Shown here one piece after another: positions 1 to 5,486 of a stretch of DNA of 7,481 nt (positions are counted from its first letter, which is position 1; each line of letters starts with the position of its first letter). This DNA is from Alistipes sp. GTDB taxonomy: Bacteria > Bacteroidota > Bacteroidia > Bacteroidales > Rikenellaceae. The position numbers were made by a program, and so were the translations under genes. The DNA lies in NCBI GenBank assembly GCA_017628595.1, contig JAGBYV010000069.1:1-7481 (forward strand), given 5' to 3'. The notes under the pieces are model-generated. The model did no database searches. It was not told the DNA's origin and worked only from the letters and a program-made list of their open reading frames with translations.

Positions 1-1
1 A

Positions 2-46
2 GATTTCTCTCAAGCTCTACAAGCCGAAGAGGAGCTCATGAAGTAA
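2..46 (+). CDS. 3' end of an unidentified plus-strand gene (partial)
   Basis: Only the last few codons would lie in the window. The frame ending in TAA at 44-46 reads DFSQALQAEEELMK, a plausible hydrophilic, helix-prone C-terminus. The main support is positional: a strong hairpin followed by a T-run begins 4 bp after the stop and is oriented to terminate plus-strand transcription. A second frame stops at TGA 39-41 (ending KPKRSS) and cannot be excluded. The gene would converge on the flippase gene. No function can be assigned from so few residues. Confidence 0.4.
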   Translation, partial: DFSQALQAEEELMK

Positions 47-50
47 GATA

Positions 51-86
51 GAGGGGCGTAACCGATGGGTTATGCCTCTTCTTTTT
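51..86 (+). terminator. Rho-independent terminator of the left-edge plus-strand gene
   Basis: The arms at 51-63 (GAGGGGCGTAACC) and 68-80 (GGTTATGCCTCTT) form a 13-bp stem including three G-U pairs, closed by the 4-nt loop GATG. A C and five T follow at 82-86. The T-run lies only on the plus-strand exit side, so the signal best fits a plus-strand transcript. The second arm covers the stop codon and last codons of the convergent flippase gene. In the opposite direction the hairpin has no good U-tract, so it would be a weak terminator for the minus-strand operon. Confidence 0.75.
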
Positions 87-1530
87 GTATAAATCTCTTC
101 ACGAGGCTGACACCCTCGGTGAAGGATTCTAATCTAAACGTCAGTCCGCCCACGATATAGGCAGCAACACCAACTGCAATTTTTACAAATAGCCTTGCGG
201 CTACACTGCAATCTGCCATGAAATATCCTGTAATCATCACCGCTCCGTACATTGTTGCTGTAAGAACCGTGATTGGCAGTAGTGTGCGGCATAGACCTAT
301 GATGCCAAGTGAGGTGTAACGGCGTGATGCAAGAGCATTGAGCGACATCTCGAAGGCGGTGGCTGCGACCATTCCCCACGCTACGGCCATAACGCTATGC
401 GGTATAGTGAGGATTAGAATAATGGTTGTGGCAACACGCTTTGCAATCTCCAACTTAAGAATAATCGCTCCGTCGCTTTTGACCTTGAGTATGTTGCATG
501 TAATCATCTGTATGGGGTAGAAGAATCCTATACAACATAGTATGCGGAAGTAGGGTATGGCCGGATGCCAGTCGGGCTTGAGTAGAAGCGTATAGATATC
601 TTCGGCCGTGGCTATAAGACCTGCCATTATGGGGAACATTATAGCCGCAGTCATCATGATGACCAGTTGGCAACTCTTAGAAAACTTCTCCTTCTCGTCG
701 CTTATACGGGATAGGGCAGGGAAGGTTACGCTCTGTATCGACTGCATTGCACTCAATGGCATCTGTACCAGCTTGTATGCCTGATTGTACTGTCCCAAAA
801 CGGCTCCCGAGTAGATCTTGCCGATAAAGGGATAGGCGATGTTGCTATATAGGGCTGCAACGATGTCGGTAGCCATAAGTCGCAGGCTGAAGGGAGCCAT
901 CTCGCGTAGTCGGCCCCTTGTGTCGATACGTCGGGGTCGCCATTCGCTTCGCCACCATAGCAGCATAGCCTTGGCTGCCATCATGCTCACTCGCTGGCCA
1001 ACCAGGCTCCATATGCCCATGCCGGCAATGGCCATTGTGATGGCTATGATGCCGCTTATAAGCGAGGAGAGGAAGTTGATGGTAGAGAGTTGTGCAAAAC
1101 GAAATTCCCGCACCATAATCGTGTTCTGAATCACGCACAGGGCATTGAGCGGGAGCAGCAGAAAGAGTACGGGTGCAACGTCAGCCAGCAGAGGCCAGCC
1201 ATAAAAACGTGCTACCAACGGAGCAATGGCCGTCAGTAGCACATATAGCAGACATGAGAAAATAATGTTAAATCGGAATACGGCCTTATAATCGCCCTGT
1301 GTGGGGTTGGCCTTGCGAATCAAAGCCTGGGAAAATCCACCATCCACCACAACCTGTGAAATGGTGGTAAAGACGGTGAGGACTGCGATAATACCCATAT
1401 CCATGGGCATTATGCGATTGGCCACTACAATGCTCACCACAGCCTGTAACAGAGCCGAGCCGACCTTCTCGGCTATGCTCCATACCACGCCTGACGCTAC
1501 GCGTTCGGTGAGTTTGCCTTGCCCTGCCAT
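70..1530 (-). CDS. Polysaccharide/lipopolysaccharide flippase, MOP superfamily (Wzx/WzxC-like)
   Basis: This is a 486-residue polytopic inner-membrane protein of the multidrug/oligosaccharidyl-lipid/polysaccharide exporter superfamily, which flips undecaprenyl-linked glycans across the membrane. The cytoplasmic-looking N-terminus (GKLTERVASGVVWS, residues 5-18) is typical of WzxC-like proteins. It is followed by repeated hydrophobic segments at roughly 22-60, 85-110, 115-135, 150-178, 220-240, 285-310, 325-345, 365-400 and 412-465. The stretch LGQYNQAYKL (245-254) to FPALSRISDEKEKF (270-283) is the characteristic central family region. Length matches the family norm of about 480-500. I chose ATG at 1530 because AGGAGGTG lies 9 nt upstream; an in-frame GTG at 1542 falls inside that Shine-Dalgarno sequence and is unlikely. 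The gene lies 21 bp after aroQ. No glycosyltransferases are visible, so the exported glycan is unknown. Confidence 0.9.
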   Translation of the reverse strand: MAGQGKLTERVASGVVWSIAEKVGSALLQAVVSIVVANRIMPMDMGIIAVLTVFTTISQVVVDGGFSQALIRKANPTQGDYKAVFRFNIIFSCLLYVLLTAIAPLVARFYGWPLLADVAPVLFLLLPLNALCVIQNTIMVREFRFAQLSTINFLSSLISGIIAITMAIAGMGIWSLVGQRVSMMAAKAMLLWWRSEWRPRRIDTRGRLREMAPFSLRLMATDIVAALYSNIAYPFIGKIYSGAVLGQYNQAYKLVQMPLSAMQSIQSVTFPALSRISDEKEKFSKSCQLVIMMTAAIMFPIMAGLIATAEDIYTLLLKPDWHPAIPYFRILCCIGFFYPIQMITCNILKVKSDGAIILKLEIAKRVATTIILILTIPHSVMAVAWGMVAATAFEMSLNALASRRYTSLGIIGLCRTLLPITVLTATMYGAVMITGYFMADCSVAARLFVKIAVGVAAYIVGGLTFRLESFTEGVSLVKRFIQKEEA

Positions 1531-1539
1531 CTTGCTCTC

Positions 1540-1547
1540 CACCTCCT
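1540..1547 (-). promoter_or_regulatory. Strong Shine-Dalgarno sequence of the flippase gene
   Basis: On the minus strand the sequence reads AGGAGGTG, 9 nt before ATG at 1530. It is complementary to the usual anti-Shine-Dalgarno sequence at the 16S rRNA 3' end and fixes the start at 1530. It stands out because ackA, ptb, aroQ and the M64 gene have no comparable motif, as is common in Bacteroidota. Confidence 0.8.
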
Positions 1548-1551
1548 CTGA

Positions 1552-1974
1552 TTAGTCGAGCAGAGCCTCTACGCCTAGACGGTATGAGTCCAAGCCAAAA
1601 CCCATAATAGATCCCTTTGCTACGGGGGCAATCATCGAAGTGTGGCGGAACTCCTCTCGTGCCAGAATAGAAGAGATATGAACCTCGACAACGGGTGTCT
1701 TGACGGCTGCGATAGCATCGCGCAGAGCAACCGAAGTGTGGGTGTATCCGCCGGCGTTGAATACGATTCCATCGTACTTGCCTACACTCGCATGTATGGC
1801 GTTTATGAGCTCACCCTCAATATTAGACTGAAAATAGTCAAACTCCACACGGCCGGCATATCGCTCGGCCAAAGTTGCCGTATACTGCTCAAATGTCACA
1901 GTGCCGTAGATCTCTACGTCGCGCGTGCCTTGCAGATTGAGGTTTGGACCGTTGAGTATTAATATCTTCTTCAT
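1552..1974 (-). CDS. aroQ: Type II 3-dehydroquinate dehydratase
   Basis: The 140-residue enzyme dehydrates 3-dehydroquinate to 3-dehydroshikimate, the third step of the shikimate pathway to aromatic amino acids; type II enzymes are normally cytosolic dodecamers. The whole fold is present at normal length: LILNGPNLN (5-13), the active-site lid with Arg18 and catalytic Tyr23 (EIYG), FNAGGYTHTS (72-81) with catalytic His79, and EVHISSI (97-103) followed by AREEFRHTS (105-113). NAGGYTHT differs slightly from the commoner NPGAYTHT, and EVHISSI from EVHISNI, but all residues expected for catalysis are kept. The ATG at 1974 lies 2 bp after the buk TAG stop, and I see no good Shine-Dalgarno sequence, so translation is probably coupled to buk. 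Its place in an acid-production operon is probably housekeeping co-transcription rather than a shared pathway. Confidence 0.96.
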   Translation of the reverse strand: MKKILILNGPNLNLQGTRDVEIYGTVTFEQYTATLAERYAGRVEFDYFQSNIEGELINAIHASVGKYDGIVFNAGGYTHTSVALRDAIAAVKTPVVEVHISSILAREEFRHTSMIAPVAKGSIMGFGLDSYRLGVEALLD

Positions 1975-1976
1975 CT

Positions 1977-3089
1977 CTATTGGTATGTTTTAACCTGAGT
2001 AGAGCCATGTAGCACACGCAGGGCATTCATTGCCAGTGCCTCCAGCTCATTCTCTCCGGCGTATATCTCCACGGGAGCAATGAATTGGCAGTAGTCGCGA
2101 ATCGCATTGGTGATGCGCTTGCTGTATGCAATACCTCCCGTCAGCAGGATTGCATCCACCTCGCCACGCAGCACGGCAGCCATCTGACCGATATACTTCA
2201 CTACACCATATATCATGGCGTTGATTGCATCATCAGCCTCCTTGTTGCCGGCCTCGGCCTGCTCAACAAGTCCCTTTACTGCGTTCGATCCGGTGAGCGA
2301 CACCAGACCGCCCTTGCCAACGAGCATCGAACGCACCTCCTTATGCGAGTATTTGCCCGAAAAACAGAGATCCACCAATGCTCCTGCGGGGATTGTACCA
2401 GCGCGTTCGGGTGCGATCGGTCCGTCACCGTCGAGTGCGTTGTTGCAATCGATTACGCGTCCCTTGCGATGTGCTGCAACCGATATTCCTCCGCCCATGT
2501 GAGCAACGACAAGGTTCATATCCTCGTAGCAGCGACCAATGTCATCGGCATAACGGCGTGCTGTAGCTTTCTGATTCAGAGCATGGAAGATAGAGTGACT
2601 CTCGATCTCCTTGATACCCGTAAATCGAGCCACATAGTCGCGCTCATCCACAACTACGGGGTCGGCAATGTAGGCCTTGATGTTGCATACTGCGGCGATC
2701 TCCGAGGCAATCATAGCTCCCAGATTCGAAGCGTGCTGCTGGGGTGTTGTGCGCAAGTCGTGCAACATCTGCTCATTCACCTCATATACACCGCTCTCGA
2801 TAGGATGCAACAATCCCCCTCGACCGATTACGGCCGAGAGGGTGTTGATGTCAAAACCTTTCTCTTTGAGCGCGTGCAGGATAACATCTTTACGCCACTC
2901 ATACTGCTCGGGCACCGATGCAAAACGTGAAATCTCCTCGGTAGAGTGTGCAATTGAAATCTCCACCGCAGGCTTTGCTCCCTGATATACGGCAATTTTG
3001 GTAGATGTTGATCCCGTATTTACAGCCAGCACCGTGTAGCGTGCCAAAGCCTCGTAGTCAAGTGTAGTGTTTGATGTCTTTGTATCCAT
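1977..3089 (-). CDS. buk: Butyrate kinase
   Basis: The 370-residue cytosolic ASKHA-fold kinase makes ATP and butyrate (or a branched short-chain acid) from the acyl phosphate and ADP. Visible motifs are the phosphate-1 loop VLAVNTGSTSTK (20-31), IGRGG (88-92), ASNLGAMIA (120-128), the butyrate-kinase block DPVVVDERDY (143-152) with SIFHALNQKA (166-175), HMGGGIS (197-203), NALDGDGPIAPERAG (217-231), LLTGGIAYS (315-323) and GENELEALA (345-353). These separate it from acetate kinase, which uses FDTSFH and GTRCGSVD. The ATG at 3089 has AGGA 6 nt upstream and lies 14 bp after the ptb stop. It gives about 18 residues before the first strand, more than the few residues usual for Buk; GTG at codon 20 is an alternative without ribosome binding site support. 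Substrate preference among butyrate, isobutyrate and isovalerate cannot be read from sequence. Confidence 0.95.
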   Translation of the reverse strand: MDTKTSNTTLDYEALARYTVLAVNTGSTSTKIAVYQGAKPAVEISIAHSTEEISRFASVPEQYEWRKDVILHALKEKGFDINTLSAVIGRGGLLHPIESGVYEVNEQMLHDLRTTPQQHASNLGAMIASEIAAVCNIKAYIADPVVVDERDYVARFTGIKEIESHSIFHALNQKATARRYADDIGRCYEDMNLVVAHMGGGISVAAHRKGRVIDCNNALDGDGPIAPERAGTIPAGALVDLCFSGKYSHKEVRSMLVGKGGLVSLTGSNAVKGLVEQAEAGNKEADDAINAMIYGVVKYIGQMAAVLRGEVDAILLTGGIAYSKRITNAIRDYCQFIAPVEIYAGENELEALAMNALRVLHGSTQVKTYQ

Positions 3090-3103
3090 GCTTAATCCTA
3101 TGT

Positions 3104-4006
3104 TTAGCGTGCTGCCAGACAAGCCAGCGCGATAGAGTATTTCTTCGTAAGAGCGGTGTCACCACGTGATGTGAGGACACAGGGGGCTGTAGGTCCAGCA
3201 ACCATAGCGGCCAACTCGGCGCCACCAAACTTGGTGCAGGCCTTGAAGAATACGTTTCCAGACTCGATGTTGGGGAAGAGCAGACAGTCAGCATCACCGG
3301 CAACGGGGCCTGTGAGCTTCTTGATCTTAACACTCTCGGGATCAATAGCTACGTCGAGAGCCAAAGGACCCTGGAAGAGAGCCTTGGCCAACTCGCCATT
3401 CTGACCCATCTCTGAAAGTGCTGCAGCCTCAACTGAGCTTACCACCTTGGGAAGGAGCTGCTCGCTGGGAGCCAGGAGTGCTACCTTGGGCTCCTCGATG
3501 CCGAGGGTGTTGGCAGTCTGTACCAAATATTTTGCAATCTGCTTCTTCTGCTCCAGCGATGGCAACGGAAGTACGGCAACGTCACTCACGATAAGGAGTT
3601 TGTGGTATGCAGGAATCTGCAAAACTGTGATGTGGCTGAGGGTGGTACCAGCAGGCAACAAACCCCACTCCTTGTTCAGGATACCGCGCATATACTTATC
3701 AGTAGGAACAACGCCCTTCATCAAAACGTCGTACTCGCCATTGTGTACAGCCTTAACTGCAATCTCAACAGCCTTTACATCGTCAGACTCTGCAATAATT
3801 GTGTACTGGTTGATATCTACGCCTTCAGCCTCGCAAGACTTCTTGATCTCGTCGGGGTCACCCACCAGTGTAACATCAACCAAACCAGCCTTAATGGCCA
3901 TATCTGTAGCTCCGATTGAGTGTGTATCCTGACCGTAAGCAACAATCATCTTCTTCTTACCGCGTGCAACGGCAGCATCTACGATCTCATCCAAACGTGT
4001 AATCAT
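3104..4006 (-). CDS. ptb: Phosphate butyryltransferase / phosphate acyltransferase
   Basis: The 300-residue cytosolic enzyme exchanges CoA for phosphate on short-chain acyl-CoA (butyryl-CoA + Pi -> butyryl phosphate + CoA) and supplies the kinase encoded next to it. It resembles Bacillus/Clostridium Ptb over its whole length: DVLMKGVVPT (93-102), TLSHITV (122-128), a two-domain PTA/PTB fold, GPLALDVA (213-220), GDADCLLFPNIESGN (237-251) and GPTAPCVLTSRGD (271-283) near the C-terminus. Its length fits Ptb. The short single-domain bacterial Pta is about 330 residues and the long form about 700. Bacteroidetes members are often labelled only as phosphate acetyl/butyryltransferase, so acetyl-CoA use is possible. 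The ATG at 4006 follows an A-rich leader without Shine-Dalgarno sequence, 35 bp after ackA. It is followed 14 bp later by buk, the classical ptb-buk order. Confidence 0.93.
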   Translation of the reverse strand: MITRLDEIVDAAVARGKKKMIVAYGQDTHSIGATDMAIKAGLVDVTLVGDPDEIKKSCEAEGVDINQYTIIAESDDVKAVEIAVKAVHNGEYDVLMKGVVPTDKYMRGILNKEWGLLPAGTTLSHITVLQIPAYHKLLIVSDVAVLPLPSLEQKKQIAKYLVQTANTLGIEEPKVALLAPSEQLLPKVVSSVEAAALSEMGQNGELAKALFQGPLALDVAIDPESVKIKKLTGPVAGDADCLLFPNIESGNVFFKACTKFGGAELAAMVAGPTAPCVLTSRGDTALTKKYSIALACLAAR

Positions 4007-4041
4007 ATCTTTTTGTGTTTTAAGTTTTCTGTTTTGTCTGA

Positions 4042-5250
4042 TTAAAGATTCTTTGTGAGGTTGTATGTGTCGGTAGCAATTACCAACTCCTCGTTTGTTG
4101 CGATAACAGCAACCTTAACCTTCGACTCGGGGGTAGAGATAATGGTGTTTACACCGCGAGTAACGTCGTTTACTGCATCGTTGAGCTCGATGCCCATGAA
4201 CTCCATGTTGTGGCATACGTAGCGGCGCAAATCGGCAGAGTTCTCGCCTACACCACCCGTGAAGATAACCAAATCAACACCGCCCATCTCGGCAGCATAC
4301 TCTCCAACGAACTTCTTTACGCGGTTGTAGTACATGTCGCGAGCTACGATAGCCTTCTCATTGCCTGCGTCGTACGCTGCGTCAATATCGCGCATATCGC
4401 TCGACAGGCCAGTCATACCCATCACGCCCGACTTCTTGTTCATCATGGCGTTGAGCTCTGCATACGACATGCCCTCATTCTCGCCGATGTATGTAATTGC
4501 GCTGGCATCAACCGAGCCGCAACGAGTACCCATTACAAGACCATCCAGCGGAGAGAATCCCATAGATGTATCGAACGACTTGCCATTGAGGATAGCTGTT
4601 ACCGAGCCTCCATTACCCACGTGGCATGTAACGATCTTCGAATTCTCCAGATCCAGACCGCACAACTCTGCGCCAATCTTGGCTACATACTTGTGGCTTG
4701 TGCCGTGGAAACCGTACTTACGTACGCGATACTTCTCGTAATACTCCTCGGGCAGAGCGTAGAGGTAGTTGATAGCGGGAATAGTCTGGTGGAATGATGT
4801 GTCGAATACGGCTACCTGGGGAATGCCGGGCAGCACCTTCTCGATAGAGAGTACACCCTCAAGGTTTGCAGGGTTGTGAAGGGGTGCAATCTCAAACAGA
4901 GAGCGAATGTTCTGCTTTGCCTGCTCGTCTACAACAACGCTCGACTTGAAGAACTCGCCACCGTGAGCTACGCGGTGACCTACGGCCTTAACCTCATTCA
5001 GATCGGCGATCACGCCATGTGTGGGGTCGGTAAGCGCCTCCAGTACCATACTGATACCTGTAGTGTGATCGGTGATGGGCTTAACCACCTCATACTTATC
5101 CTTGCCCGTGGGCTTGTGTGTGAGGCTTCCCTCGGGAAGACCGATGCGATCGACCAAACCTTTGGCCAAGAGTGCATTGCTCTTCTCGTCAATGTCAATT
5201 ACCTGATACTTGATTGACGATGAGCCACAGTTGAGAACTAATACAATCAT
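4042..5250 (-). CDS. ackA: Acetate kinase
   Basis: The 402-residue enzyme converts acetyl phosphate + ADP to acetate + ATP, the energy-conserving last step of acetate formation (reversible). All hallmark residues are present: Asn7 in VLVLNCGSSSIKYQ (3-16), Arg93 in GHRVAHGG (91-98), Asp150 in VAVFDTSFHQT (147-156), His182 in YGFHGTSHKY (179-188), CHVGNGGS (209-216), Arg243 in MGTRCGSVDAS (240-250), FTGGVGENS (330-338) and the C-terminal NEEL (386-389) that carries the nucleotide/magnesium-site Glu. Length is standard. I placed the start at ATG 5250 because family members begin almost directly with IVLVLNCGSSS. Frame-compatible starts at 5322/5325 would add about 24 residues and are less likely. 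The leader is A-rich with no Shine-Dalgarno sequence. It is the first gene of the probable ackA-ptb-buk-aroQ-flippase operon. No pta is adjacent. Confidence 0.97.
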   Translation of the reverse strand: MIVLVLNCGSSSIKYQVIDIDEKSNALLAKGLVDRIGLPEGSLTHKPTGKDKYEVVKPITDHTTGISMVLEALTDPTHGVIADLNEVKAVGHRVAHGGEFFKSSVVVDEQAKQNIRSLFEIAPLHNPANLEGVLSIEKVLPGIPQVAVFDTSFHQTIPAINYLYALPEEYYEKYRVRKYGFHGTSHKYVAKIGAELCGLDLENSKIVTCHVGNGGSVTAILNGKSFDTSMGFSPLDGLVMGTRCGSVDASAITYIGENEGMSYAELNAMMNKKSGVMGMTGLSSDMRDIDAAYDAGNEKAIVARDMYYNRVKKFVGEYAAEMGGVDLVIFTGGVGENSADLRRYVCHNMEFMGIELNDAVNDVTRGVNTIISTPESKVKVAVIATNEELVIATDTYNLTKNL

Positions 5251-5321
5251 CTTTTTGTTATTTTTAATTTTTAGTGTTTTGTCGCTGTAATATAATGCAC
5301 ACAAACCCGCCCTGCGGCACA

Positions 5322-5345
5322 TCAACTCCTATGCCACAAGGGCAT
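5322..5345 (-). CDS. Possible 7-codon upstream ORF in the ackA leader
   Basis: The minus strand reads ATG CCC TTG TGG CAT AGG AGT TGA, giving MPLWHRS. Its TGA stop overlaps an ATG at 5322 (TGATG) that is in frame with ackA, and AGGAG at 5326-5330 lies just before it. The layout resembles a translational-coupling leader, but such short ORFs occur often by chance and there is no ribosome binding site for the uORF itself. Treat it as a candidate only. Confidence 0.2.
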   Translation of the reverse strand: MPLWHRS

Positions 5346-5377
5346 CGGGAACGTGGTCGCGAGCGATGAGGTGCTAT

Positions 5378-5406
5378 GGTGTGCAGTGTATTTTTATTTG
5401 CACACC
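5378..5406. repeat. 8-bp perfect inverted repeat at the ackA transcription start region
   Basis: The plus-strand arms are GGTGTGCA (5378-5385) and TGCACACC (5399-5406), separated by 13 bp, so equivalent arm positions are 21 bp (two helical turns) apart. The repeat abuts the -7 element at 5407-5414, where transcription should begin. It could be a repressor operator or, if the transcript begins early enough, a 5' stabilising hairpin. A further TGCACAC occurs at 5296-5302 in the same leader. Confidence 0.55.
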
Positions 5407-5414
5407 CAAAGATA
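5407..5414 (-). promoter_or_regulatory. Bacteroidetes-type -7 promoter element for ackA operon
   Basis: On the minus strand the sequence is TATCTTTG, an exact match to the TAnnTTTG consensus of the Bacteroidetes primary sigma factor. The matching -33 TTTG is poor: the best candidate is the TTCG at about 5437-5440, at the edge of the upstream terminator T-run and with a 22-nt spacer. Transcription would start near 5398-5404. It lies in the only sizeable intergenic gap, directly upstream of ackA and downstream of a terminator, which makes a promoter here expected. Confidence 0.65.
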
Positions 5415-5438
5415 CAAAATAATGCGGTACGATGTACG

Positions 5439-5468
5439 AAAAAAGGGCGAAAAAACTTTTCGCCCCTT
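5439..5468 (-). terminator. Rho-independent terminator of the response regulator/M64 unit
   Basis: Read on the minus strand, GGGCGAAAA (5465-5457... reading downwards from 5465... loop at 5454-5456) pairs with TTTTCGCCC (down to 5445). This is a perfect 9-bp stem, extendable by one G-U and two A-U pairs, with a 3-nt loop and a run of six T at 5444-5439. It starts about 18 bp after the M64 stop codons. The plus-strand side has no T-run, so it acts on minus-strand transcripts and separates the M64 gene from ackA. Confidence 0.85.
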
Positions 5469-5486
5469 AAAAATATTTTCTTGTTA

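Larger units (their letters stand above)
5251..5406 (-). other. ackA 5' leader with inverted repeats and a small upstream ORF
   Basis: This roughly 150-nt stretch lies between the predicted promoter and ackA. From its 5' end it contains an 8-bp inverted repeat (5399-5406 with 5378-5385), a 5-bp hairpin ATGCC/GGCAT (5331-5335 with 5341-5345), a short GC-rich hairpin CCGC/GCGG around 5308-5318, and finally about 30 nt of A-rich unstructured sequence directly before the start codon. I do not recognise a known riboswitch class. The A-rich end is typical of highly expressed Bacteroidetes genes that lack a Shine-Dalgarno sequence. Confidence 0.5.

Noticed and set aside
311..324. Classical metzincin motif in the M64 protein (residue numbers 311-324 of the protein, not bases)
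   Set aside because: The motif is HExxHxxG followed by Ala at the usual third-ligand position, with Asp/Glu one and two residues later, so it fits M64 rather than the strict HExxHxxGxxH/D pattern.
2085..2930. A 281-codon open frame on the plus strand opposite buk, and similar long plus-strand frames at 3447-3932 and 4210-4797
   Set aside because: They lie wholly antisense to well-recognised enzymes and their translations have no recognisable domain. Codon bias of the real genes can keep the opposite frames open.
3090..3122. Longer butyrate kinase starting at 3122
   Set aside because: That start lies inside ptb and would add 11 residues. The ATG at 3089 has AGGA at proper spacing after the ptb stop.
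5251..5325. Acetate kinase starting at 5322 or 5325
   Set aside because: Family members start almost directly at the IVLVLNCGSSS motif, and the extra stretch covers an A-rich leader of non-coding appearance.
5251..5406. A known riboswitch in the ackA leader
   Set aside because: Only short hairpins are visible and I recognise no conserved aptamer core.
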